From Zanthoxylum bungeanum (taxonomy: Eukaryota > Streptophyta > Magnoliopsida > Sapindales > Rutaceae): a stretch of 64,000 nt of DNA. The DNA is taken from positions 19,846 through 83,845 of the forward strand of contig SKCR01035613.1 in NCBI GenBank assembly GCA_019454045.1. The letters are read 5' to 3'. Below, in pieces: positions 37,019-64,000 of the stretch. The position numbers were made by a program, and so were the translations under genes. The notes beneath the pieces were generated by a model. It was not told where the DNA came from, ran no database searches, and saw only the letters and a list, made by a program, of their open reading frames with translations. The stretch's first letter is position 1. Each line of letters begins with the position of its first letter.

Positions 37019-38690
37019 GGTTGAAAAGTTCTCTTAACCCTTCACTTTTTCATTTAAAGTTTCTGTTTTAATATGTTTATATGAGTTATAAATATGATAT
37101 GCATGTTTAGATGGGTGGGCACATTGTGATATTCATGTGATGAATGGTTTTGTTATTTCATGTGATGAATGGATTTTGCATTGGTCGTAAATTTTTCTGG
37201 CTCTTATTTTTGTAGTTGGTTTTGGTTTTGGGATGTAAGGCCATAAGACCATTGTTTATATTTGTTGTAATTTTAATTTTCAATGTAAAGTTTCAATTCT
37301 TTGTAATATGGAGCACCGAAGTCGCAAAGAGAGCCAACACCACTTTGGAGCGGGATTTGAAGGCCAAGGAATGCCTTGGTGAATCTTTTGTACTAATTAG
37401 ATTAGTATAGAAAAAATAAGAGCCCGGTCAATGCAAAATAATTTTTATTATGTTATATGTATGTTTATTTCGAATTGTTTGAATAACATGTCATATAGCC
37501 TAGGGTGCCCAATCGTGCATTTTACTTGCCATAACATGTCATAGATACATTATCATTATAGACATAAAATTATGATTTTATGTAATTTAAAATGTTTAAG
37601 TTAGAAAATGATATGTTGAAATCATTAATTAGATTAATGGGAATAAGTGTCTAAAACTTGAATTCTAATATATTGGATTTAATTGGTGCATAATAAATTC
37701 CATTGGTATATAGGATGGAAACCCGGATATAAATTCCATAGCCGATTCCGTATGGACGGAAATATGGTCTGCACTCGGGATACAATTCCACGTACCATTG
37801 AATTTTATAACGCACTAAGATTTATTAAAATGTTAATTAAAATTTTGACCATTTAGAATTCCATGTTTTTAGACTTTTAAGTGCCTAGTATTTTAAGGGT
37901 TAAAATATTGTAGCTCACTTATACCACTCTAATTAAATTAGTTTAATATAGTAAAACTGTTAGTAGAGACTAATAGGATATTAGTGACACAATTTTAATA
38001 GTTAAAATTGATTAGCTCACTTTTGACGAACTAGTGTAAATAAATTATGCTTTAGCCGCCATAAGTTTATTCACACTAGTTAAAATAAAATATTAGATAT
38101 TTTAGATAGAAACCTTAATATTTAAAATAGTGAGTGGGAGAGGGATATACGACAGTACATCCCACGATCTCCGTTGTTAGTCCAAAAACGTGAGATTCAA
38201 AAGGCGCCTCGAGACGGCTTTGTTTTCGTTCCCCTACGGATGGTGTCCATTTTGGGTCAATATCAAGTTTGGGTTCCGAAAGGATAGAGATTCTAGATGT
38301 ATCTTGTGAACTGACCTACCCTACGGCGGCACTTCACTCGTTAAGTCAAAGAATCCCGAAACGGAGGGTTACACTCACAAAGGAATAATTAACTGTTAAT
38401 GAAATTCCTTGATCAAATAAAACGGTAGTTGTTTAATATAGAAATAAGAGTTATTCATTCGCATATATATTAAAACAGCTGAGATTGTCTCAATCTATCA
38501 TGCGAGTACTTGACCTACCCTACGGGCACTTACTTGTGGGATGATAGATCTCCGTGGCATAGTAATTCTTTTAGGTTTTTTATTCATTATTCATGGTTCA
38601 TGCATCATGTTTAATTTTATGCCAAAATTCTTTGATGATTTTAATATGCGATGAATGAATGTTAAATGCATGTTTATTTTATTTTCAGCC
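37019..38690 (+). other. Leader of the plus-strand Copia element
   Basis: Long non-coding leader before gag. It contains the shared block at 37702-37800 and two copies of 'tgacctaccctac' at about 38308 and 38510. Frames here are short and not gene-like. Confidence 0.65.
37702..37800 (+). repeat. 95-bp shared block in a Copia leader
   Basis: Reads GGATGGAAACCCGGATATAA, then TTCCATAGCCGATTCCG, ATGGACGG, GGTCTGCACTCGGGATACAA, CCACGTACCA. The reverse complements of 7746-7841, 16329-16430, 58162-58258 and 59320-59418 carry the same sequence with a minority of changes over about 95 bp. Those four lie in Gypsy LTRs transcribed leftwards, so the block is in the same sense in all hosts. Confidence 0.8.
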
Positions 38691-41600
38691 ATGGTTTCTC
38701 CAATTATTTCCATTCTCTCAAATGATAAGTTGATCGGAGAAAATTATGTAAAATGGAAAAGTAACATGAACGCTATCCTGGTCTGTGAAGACCTAAAGTT
38801 TATCCTGACGGAGGAACGTCCTCCTGAGCCGGCCAGAAATGCCGGCCAAGCTGTGCGCGATACCTATCAGAAATGGGTCGCAGCAAATGAGAAAGCCCGC
38901 TGCTACTTGCTAGCAGGGATGTCTGAGGTTCTTGCTGCAAAGCATGAACCTATGGCTCTAGCATCACAGATGATGGAGTCATTGCAGGGCATGTTTTGGC
39001 AACCTTCGGAGCGTCAACGCCATGAGGCCATGGTCTCAGCGATGACTGCTAGGATGAAGGATGGGACATCAGTCCGATAGCATGTCTTAAGGATGATGAC
39101 TTATCTCAATACTGCTGAAACCCATGGAGCTCGTATTGACGAGCGTAGCCAGGTGACCATGATCATGGAAACTCTTCCGAAGAGTTTCTTGCAGTTTAAG
39201 AGCAACTATGTTATGAACAAATTGACTTTTACTTTGACCCAACTGCTAAATGAGCTCACCCATTATGAGTCCATGCTGATGGATCCTCGTAAATCCAGTG
39301 CAGAGGCAAATGTTGCCGAATCTTCTAAATCTGCAAAGAAGAAGAAGAATGCACTGGAAAGGCTAAAGGTAAAGCCATGAAAAAGAAGAACAAGAAATGC
39401 TCCAAGGATTCCAAGCCCAAAGGAAAATGTTTTATTGCGACAAGAATGGGCATTGGAAAAGGAACTGTCCTAAATAACTTGCTGAGCTAAAGGAGAAAAA
39501 GGAACAGGTAAATATGATTTACTCATTATTGAATCTCTATTGGTGGAGGATGACAAATCCGCTTGGATTATTGATTCCGGGGCCACTAACCATGTTTGTT
39601 CTTCTTTACAGCTACTTGATTCATGGAGGGACCTTACTGAAGGTGACTACACCATGAGAGTCGGGACAGGGGATGCCGTTTCACAGCAAGAGCAGTGGGA
39701 GTTTCTAGTTTAAGTTTTATTAATAATAGTTATTTAAATTTGAACGATGTGTTATTCATTCCTGGTTTCCGCAGGAATCTGATTTCTGTTTCTAGACTTA
39801 TGGATGATGGTTATTCTATTTCTTTTAATAGCAATTTGGTTATTATTGGTAGAAATGGATTGACTATATGCACAGGAAACTCAGAAATAACTTGTATGTG
39901 TTAAGACCGTTAACGCATAAGTCACTGCTCAACACTGAAATGTTTAAGGTGAAAAACCAAAAACGAAACGGCAAAAGATTTCTCACGATGACACATATCT
40001 ATGGCATCTTAGACTTGGTCACATCACCTTGACCGAATAAATAGATTGATAAAGGACGGAGCCTTAAACCAGTTAAAGCTCGGGACTTTACCAGTTTGTG
40101 AGTCATGTCTAGAAGGAAAAATGACCAAGAGACCTTTTTCTGGAAAAGGTATAAGAGCCAATCAACCACTAAGCTAATACATTCGGACGTTTGCGGACCG
40201 ATGAATGTAAAAGCCCGAGGTGGTTATGAATACTTCGTCACATTCATTGATGACTATTCAAGATATGGGTATGTCTACCTAATGCATCACAAATCAGATA
40301 TCTTTGAAAAGTTCAAAGAGTATCGTGCTGAGGTTGAGAACCAATTAGGTAAGACAATCAAAACTCTACGATCGGATCGTAGAGGAGAATACCTCGACAG
40401 AGACTTCGAGGAATTCTTAGTTGAGCACGGGATAATTATCCCAGCTCACAGCACCTGGAACACCACAACAAAATGGTGTTGCAGAAAGGAGAAATCGAAC
40501 CCTACTAGACATGATGAGATCTATGTTTAGTTATAGCTCACTACCTAGTTCATTCTGGGGATATGCACTGCAAACAGCAATGTATATCCTTAATGTAGTT
40601 CCATCTAAGTCTGTTCCTAAGACTCCCTTAGAGTTGTGGAATGGTCATAAAGCTAGTTTACGACATTTCCGCATTGGGGGTGTCCAGCACATGTGCTGAA
40701 GAATAAGACTACAAAGCTGGAACCACGTTCTCAGGTGTGCCTATTGTAGGCTACCCGAAGGAAACTATGAGAGGATTCTTCTACAGTCCCGATGATAACA
40801 AAGTATTTGTATCGACAAATGCTACGTTTCTAGAGGAGGACTACATGAGGGAGTTCAAACCTCGTAGTAAAATGTTACTCGAGGAGTTACTTACTGGTTT
40901 CGACCAGCGCGCCATCGTCAACAAAAGTTGACAAATACATAGCACCTTCGACATCTGATAGTCAGATACTTCCAATTTAGAATGATCTACCACCCAGACG
41001 TAGTGGGAGGGTTGTACGACAACATGATCGCTAAGCGATGGTGTAGATGATCCATTGACCTACAGTAGTGCAATGGATGATCCTGACAAAGAAGAATGGC
41101 TCAAAGCCATGAACCTGGAGATGGAGTCGATGTACTCCAACTCAGTCTGGGAACTTGTAGACCAACCTGATGGAGTGAAGCCCATAGGTTGCAAGTGGAT
41201 CTACAAGAGGAAGCGGGGATCTGATGGGAAGGTACATACCTTCAAAGCTAGACTAGTGGCCAATGGTTATACCCAGAAAGAGGGAGTTAACTATGAGGAA
41301 ACTTTCTCGCCAGTAGCTATGCTAAAATCCATCCGCACTCTTCTATCCATAGCCGCATATTATGACTATGAAATCTGGTAAATGGACGTCAAGACTGCAT
41401 TCTTGAATGGCAATCTTGATGAAAGTATCTATATGATACAACTAGAAGGGTTCACCGCCCAAGGTCAAGAGCAAAAAGTTTGCAAACTGCAAATGTCCAT
41501 TTATGGACTCAAGTAGGCATCTCGATCTTGAAATATAAGATTTGATACAACGATCAAGTCCTATAATTTTGAGCAGAATGTTGATGAGCCTTGTGTATAC

Positions 41601-42563
41601 AAGCGCGTCATTGACGGGAAGGTGGTTTTTCTTGTCTTATACGTTGATGACATCTTACTCATTGGGAATGATGTAAGAATATTATCAGACGTAAAAAACT
41701 GGCTAGCTGAGCAATTCCAAATGAAAGATTTGGGAGATGCGAGTTATATTCTTGGGATCCAGATAACTCGAGATCGCAAGAAACGAGTGTTAGCTATGTC
41801 TCAGGCATCCTACATCTACAAGATCCTTGTGCGATTCGGGATGCAGAATTCCAAGAAAGGCAATATGCCTTATCGGCATGGAATTCATTTGTCGAAGGAA
41901 CAGTCTCCTAAGACACCTCAGTGCATTGGGGAATGAGACATATCACATATGCCTCAGCAGTTGGTAGTCTCATGTATGCCATGTTATGCAAGAGACCGGA
42001 CATCTGTTTTACAGTGGGAGTAGTCAGTAGGTTTCAGTCAAATCCGGGATTGGATCACTGGGTGGCTATGAAACACATTCTCAAATATCTTAAGAGAACG
42101 AGATATTATATGCTAGTATATTCCGGTGAGGATATGATCCTAAAAGGATATACAGACTCTGATTTTCAGAAAGATGTTGATTCCAGGAAATCAACATCTG
42201 GATCAGTGTTCACCCTAGGTAGTGAGGCTATTGTATGGCGGAGCATAACGCAATCTTGCATTGCCGACTCCACCATGGAGGCTAAATATGTAGCGGCTTG
42301 TGAAGCAGCTAAGGAAGCAGTATGGCTCCGTAAATTCTTGGGAGATCTGGAAGTTGTTCCGGATATGGATACACCACTCACCCTCTATTACGATAATAGT
42401 GGAACGGTGGAAAACTCCAAAGAACCAAGAAGCCACAGGAGGGGAAGCAAATATAGGGAAGTTTAAAGAACCTAGCTGATCCGTTTACAATGACCTTGTC
42501 GGCTAAAGTGTTTGAAGGTCACCTAGATGATCTAGGCTTACGTGACATGTCCCATTTGCTCTA
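38691..42563 (+). pseudogene. Copia gag-pol polyprotein, multiply broken
   Basis: Start ATG at 38691 (MVSPIISILSNDKLIGENY), a typical Copia Gag start after the leader. Domains in order: UBN2-type Gag (38691-39380, in-frame TAG at 39078-39080); zinc knuckle (about 39427-39475, shifted frame); protease with WIIDSGATNHVC (from 39564, D-S-G intact); integrase with HSDVCGPM (Asp at 40186-40188), LRSDRRGEY (about 40370), and the NGVAERRN Glu motif only in a shifted frame near 40475-40500; reverse transcriptase (41055-41940) with stops at 41379-41381 and around 41513 and YVDD at 41640-41651; RNase H (42100-42466) with DSTMEAKY and KEPRSH. At least six stops or frameshifts, so no functional polyprotein. 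Confidence 0.9.
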
Positions 42564-42578
42564 GCGCAAGTGGGAGAT
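42564..42578 (+). other. Polypurine tract of the plus-strand Copia element
   Basis: GCGCAAGTGGGAGAT directly before the LTR start TGTTGGGATG, the usual Copia arrangement. Confidence 0.85.
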
Positions 42579-44901
42579 TGTTGGGATGTATGCCCTAGAG
42601 CTACATGTGATGTAAACGGCTTCATGTGTTTAGAAATAAAATGATGCATTATTCATTTATCTAATTGTTTGTTCAATATCGCATATTATATATCTTCATA
42701 AATACCGTAGATTACTTATGTACCTTCAGACTTGGTGTATGAACATCATGCACTAGAGTATTTAAGACTGAAGTTAGTAATCTTAAATAGTCCATAGAGA
42801 GCAAACAAACTGGGTACTTACTTTGTTTGTGGTTTATCTATAGCTGCAGTCCATTCTATATTTGGATGACGATCTTAATCCGGATCGTCCATGTAGAGAC
42901 ATGAGAATGGAGGCACCTTATATGATGTGATCATATAGGACTGGGCCTAGATAGAAATGACATTCTTATAATATCCGTTAAACAAAGAAAGTCATTTCGA
43001 TCTACTTGATGGTCATATATGGATTGATCTTAATCCTGAGTATACTACGAACTCTTGCATAACGGGTTGTGTCTTTTGATTTACAAAGGTGAGGTTGGTG
43101 TTGCAATCCCAACCAATAACTACATACTTTGAGGGCATAGTCTGTTATGTAGTTGGGAACGTTTTACATAGACATGGAATTCACTCATTCTTACGAGAAG
43201 TAGATTAGTATCTCTCTTAAGGGTTGATTCGGTACTTGAACGGTTTGAGCGCTCAAGTTTTTCTATTACGAATAGAAAGATTAATATTCATAACAGTTGT
43301 GAATAATCGTTCATTAGAGAATCAATGGTACTTAAGGTAAAAATAATTAGAAGGGTATAACAGACATTATGACCCGGCTCTAATTATGAGATATTCGTGA
43401 AGGATCAATTCGTATGCAATGACTATATCGGTGGACACCGAATTGGTTCGGCTTAATATTTCATCTACGGCCATGAGAGTGCAACTTCAGAATTTTAGTG
43501 GAATAATCCGAAGTTAATAATTCGGAATATTTAATTAAGAGCTTAATTAGTATTTCGAGATTATTGGAGCTCGGAACCATAGGTCCACTTGGTCCCCGTG
43601 CTAGCTCGATATACTTTAGCGGAGCTAATATAATTGGACGGTCCAATTATATACTCACAAAGAATAAATATTATTAATATGATTAATAACATTAATTAAT
43701 CACACTTGAGACTTTATATTAAAAGTTAATATAAGGTATTAATAATTATATGATAATTATTAAATAGAACATTAAATTATATATGATATAATTTAATAAA
43801 GGCTAAGAATTATTACCAAGGTAGGATTCCTTATTGGATAATGAATAGGATTTGTTTGTTTGAGAAACAAAATCAAATCCTAATACCCTACCTTGGCCGA
43901 AATTACCTAAGCAAATAAGGATTAGGATTTGTTTATTTTGGAAGCAAAATCAAACTAGAAATCCTACCCCTTGGCCGAATTTGAGAGAGATGGGAGACTA
44001 GTGGTTGATTTGTTTTATGAAACAAATTATCCACAAGTATAAAAGAAAAATTATGATTAATTTTAAGATCCAAGACTTTGAAAACCCTAGCCTCCATCTC
44101 TCTCTTCAAGCTCTCAAAAGTTGAGAAAGAGAATTGAAGAACCTGAAATTATTTCGGTGTGTGATCTTATTCTCTAAACCGTTTAGAGTTTAATTTGTGA
44201 GTGTAGCCCACACTACCCTCCGGTGGTTACGAGACATAGCTCGGAAGATTGAATGGTAGACCCGATCCGTCACATATTGTTCACGATCATGATGAATTTT
44301 TCGGCATCACAATCACACGAATGAGAGACAAACAATCGCATCTCTGGACCTTAGTTGTTTGCGTGACTGGTCCATGCATTGAGGATTATTAAATATTAAA
44401 CATAGTGTAGCTGATGATGATTGTGCGCAAATAATCATCAAACTGAAGTCATCATATATGTGCGCATATTATATTTATATATGCAATGATCAAAAACTAT
44501 TCACGTCAGTGAGATTAAATTGCTTATATGATGTAGTGGCGCAATACATATGCTCTTTGGATGCGTTTTTAGTCATGTGCCCTTGTGGCCTTTCGGCTTC
44601 CATGCAAACATGAACAAAACTCATGCGCATACATCAGTTCAGTGTGCATCTACGATTCATGAGGCTGTTCGAATCTGTGACTTTGGGTGGAAAAATTCTG
44701 GAATAATTCACTGCAGTTTGAGGGCTGTTCGGGGACTGTTTCGGGGGTATTCCGGGGCTGAAATCTTGTCCAAAACAGAAGCAAAACATCAGTGAACTCA
44801 CTGGTGTGGTTCGGCCAAAGCGAAGGGAGAGCAGAAAATTTTTTCAAGTTCGGTCTGTGAGCCTAATCGCTTCCGCTGCGCGAGGGAAAGCGTTTCTTAC
44901 A
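42579..44901 (+). repeat. 3' LTR of the plus-strand Copia element
   Basis: TGTTGGGATG ... TTTCTTACA, followed by the TTTAG duplication. Differences from the 5' LTR are concentrated in the first 300 bp. Confidence 0.9.
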
Positions 44902-45298
44902 TTTAGACCCCCGAAAAATGCAATTAGGTCCCTACCATGGAACATTCTCGAAAATTCACATTTTGGAAGCTCTTCTGATGTAAATTTCAAACAATATTCA
45001 GCATGAAAGTTGTTCATCTCGGAAAAATAAGTCCGATGGTTAAAGAATCAACTCAATCAGAGTTCGTTTGCAATTTTTATAGTCGAAACAAAAACTTTTC
45101 GCGTATAACGATAAAATCAGAGATCGCGTAACCGGTTCTCGAAATCACACATTTTCCAACGCGACGAAATTCACCTTAAAATATTCCGATCTATTTTCTA
45201 ACACATAAATTTTGATTTTCGAATACCATCCCGTTCCAAATCTTTAACTTTAATTCGGAAATATTTTTAGAACTACTCCGAAAAATTCGAGATATACA

Positions 45299-45733
45299 TA
45301 AATCTACTTATTTACGTAATTCATATATATACATTTATGACGAACTAATATAAATAAATTATGGTAATTTATATCATTGAATAATATCATGACTAAATGA
45401 ATATCCGTATTCGTTTCGTTTAGTAAACGAATCGAATACAAATTATGATATTCAGATTCGTTTAATAAACGAATCAAATGCGAATCCATCACATTTTGAT
45501 TCAATTCATTTAACATTCTATACAAATTTGATTCGTCAATTTATTTTGTCACCCCTAAACACCCCATCTATAATTTTTTTTCTCAAATTAACTTGAATTT
45601 CCGGCTTTTTTAATTATAAATATTGTTTCCTAACTTAATAATTCGTATAAAATTATCATAACAGTAAAAACTAACCAATAAAATTATCATTAACTATATA
45701 AATCATGTGATTGTTGGTTTGATCTTGATTATT
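45299..45733. other. Intergenic AT-rich stretch
   Basis: Short inverted repeats of 'gattcgttta.taaacgaatc' type at about 45410-45435 and 45450-45480. Nothing else recognised. Confidence 0.4.
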
Positions 45734-46301
45734 GTAACTAGCAGGAGTGTGCATTAATCGGTTTTAAACGATTAACCGAACCGTTCCGACCAATTTTTTT
45801 ATAATGGTTCAATTATTGTGATTAAAACGGTTTTTTCGGTTAAGATTTTTAACTTTTCGGTTTTTTCGGTTCGGTTAAGGTTATGAGATTTGTATAACCG
45901 AACTGACCAATTAACCGATTACAAACCATAATTTGACTTTATATATATTTTTATTAAAACGAATTAAAATTTTTACCTTATGCTTCTACTGAATGTAGTT
46001 GTAGATCGCTTTTTGATGAATTTAAATTTATCTTCTGTTGTTAAACACATAAATGTTTATCTTTTTGATGAATTTTTTTTTATTAATATGTTAATGTGGA
46101 TTGTTATTTGTGGAGATTCTGGACTGGTTAATAACCAAATTAACCAAAACCAATCGAAAAATAATGGTTAAATTGGTTAATGGTTACGTGACATCATATG
46201 GTTAAATCAGTTAAACATTTATTTAATCAAATAATTTCGATTCGATTAAAAAATCAAGGATTAATCGATCGAACTGACTGATGCACATCCCTAGTAACTA
46301 G
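45734..46301. mobile_element. Non-autonomous hAT element upstream of MCM9
   Basis: The 552-bp core 45742-46293 is flanked by the exact 8-bp repeat GTAACTAG (45734-45741, 46294-46301), the hAT duplication length. Ends are CAGGAGTGTGCAT and the inverse TAGGGATGTGCAT, 11 of 13 matching. The interior is AT-rich with many 'ggttaaccgatt' motifs and no transposase. It lies about 200 bp before the MCM9 start codon. Confidence 0.85.
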
Positions 46302-46483
46302 GGGTAATTTAGAAAGAAATTATTGTATTTGATTATTAAACATATTTGTCAAAATGTGGGTTTATTTTGGAAAAAAAAATATTAATGAATCAATTCTGTA
46401 AATTTCTCAATTTTAAAAAGTCTTGTTTTTGAGTAATTGAGTGGCCGCACTCATACATGTCAGACAAGAAGCCCTAGTTGTAG

Positions 46484-46491
46484 TTCCCGCC
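46484..46491 (+). promoter_or_regulatory. E2F-type site before MCM9
   Basis: TTCCCGCC lies 15 bases before the ATG. E2F sites of this core (TTSSCGC type) control S-phase expression of MCM and other replication genes in plants. The base before the core is G rather than T/A, so it is a close but not perfect consensus. Confidence 0.55.
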
Positions 46492-46506
46492 TAAAAGCAA
46501 AAGGCA

Positions 46507-63707
<17,201 letters not shown>

Positions 63708-64000
63708 GTAAATATTCTCTTAAATCTGATTGAACTGTTTCAGGAGTAGATTCCCACTGAAAGGTCATTTAGCCGGAAAATCTTATAAACAATGTGAAGT
63801 GTATTTTGTTAGTTTCACGTTCATTATTTATGGTTTTTCAATTATTTGTAAAGAATTGAAACTAATAGACTCAAGAATTTTACAACAAACATGGGAGTTT
63901 GGCCGTATAGGTTCATGGCAGCTATACTTGTCTGTATTAATTATGCTACAGGATCAGGGTGTATATATCATGTATGCAATAATAGTACTATACTTCGTTT
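63708..64000 (+). other. Start of MCM9 intron 16
   Basis: GTAAAT donor follows exon 16. No further exon is visible before the window ends, so the C-terminal part of MCM9 lies downstream. Confidence 0.65.

Larger units (their letters stand above)
34691..44906 (+). mobile_element. Copia element, plus strand, complete with degenerate gag-pol
   Basis: Two LTRs (34696-37002 and 42579-44901), a primer site, a 1.7-kb leader, a gag-pol region and a polypurine tract, flanked by exact TTTAG repeats (34691-34695, 44902-44906). Inserted DNA 34696-44901, 10.2 kb. Its LTRs are unrelated to those of the other Copia element. It interrupts the chromovirus LTR at a point where the uninterrupted copy reads across (6283-6300). 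Confidence 0.92.
22218..45298 (-). repeat. Chromovirus 5' LTR split by two Copia insertions
   Basis: The LTR itself is the sum of 22218-22244, 32191-34695 and 44907-45298, about 2.9 kb. It begins TGTAACACCCC on the plus strand and ends near 45298 with a worn GATATACA. The join across each insertion is supported by target duplications (GATGA/GATGC and TTTAG) and by collinearity with the second copy at 5446-6689. A GC-rich patch at 34485-34575 carries an incidental 136-codon plus-strand frame (34235-34645). Elsewhere the LTR is AT-rich and non-coding. Confidence 0.7.

Overview
The window is nuclear DNA of a flowering plant, most likely a eudicot. It is AT-rich and full of plant-type LTR retrotransposons with initiator-Met and Tat-type primer sites. 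It holds one split host gene, the replicative helicase-family gene MCM9, and one intronless copy of a LOG-type cytokinin-activation gene. I cannot name the species. Apart from MCM9 at the right end, almost everything is transposable-element DNA, much of it nested.

Layout. (1) 1-5035: the 5' half of a Ty3/gypsy Tat-lineage (Ogre-like) element on the minus strand: broken gag, leader, primer binding site and 5' LTR A. (2) 5036-7165, 18583-22217 and 22218-45298: pieces of a minus-strand chromovirus (Tekay/Del-type) element with a polypurine tract, a primer site and LTR sequence but no detectable gag-pol. (3) 7166-18577: a complete 11.4-kb non-autonomous relative of the first element, bounded by the 5-bp target duplication CATAT. 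It keeps only about 52 codons of gag and instead carries three tandem-repeat arrays and a processed LOG copy in the same sense as the element. (4) 19116-21201: a solo Copia LTR (duplication TATAC). (5) 22245-32190: a Copia element on the minus strand. (6) 34696-44901: a second, unrelated Copia element on the plus strand (duplication TTTAG). Elements 5 and 6 both sit inside the chromovirus LTR. (7) 45742-46293: a small hAT element just upstream of MCM9. (8) 46507-63707: MCM9, sixteen exons visible, continuing past the window. Its long introns 6 and 11 are swollen by GC-rich hAT-type elements. Intron 11 holds a three-deep nest: hAT, inside it another hAT, inside that a solo Tat LTR.

Target-site duplications (7161/18578, 19111/21202, 22240/32191, 34691/44902, 45734/46294, 51286/52228, 56112/61676, 56684/60467, 57698/60409) fix most element borders to the base. 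They also give an order of insertion.

Most notable points: capture of an intronless LOG-like gene by an LTR element; a block of about 95 bp shared, in the same transcriptional sense, by the leader of a Copia element and by the LTRs of Tat elements; a pair of hAT elements in opposite orientation in two introns of MCM9, with a covarying internal hairpin; and a compensated double frameshift beside the arginine-finger motif of MCM9.

All alignments were made by eye; no identity values were computed and no database was searched.
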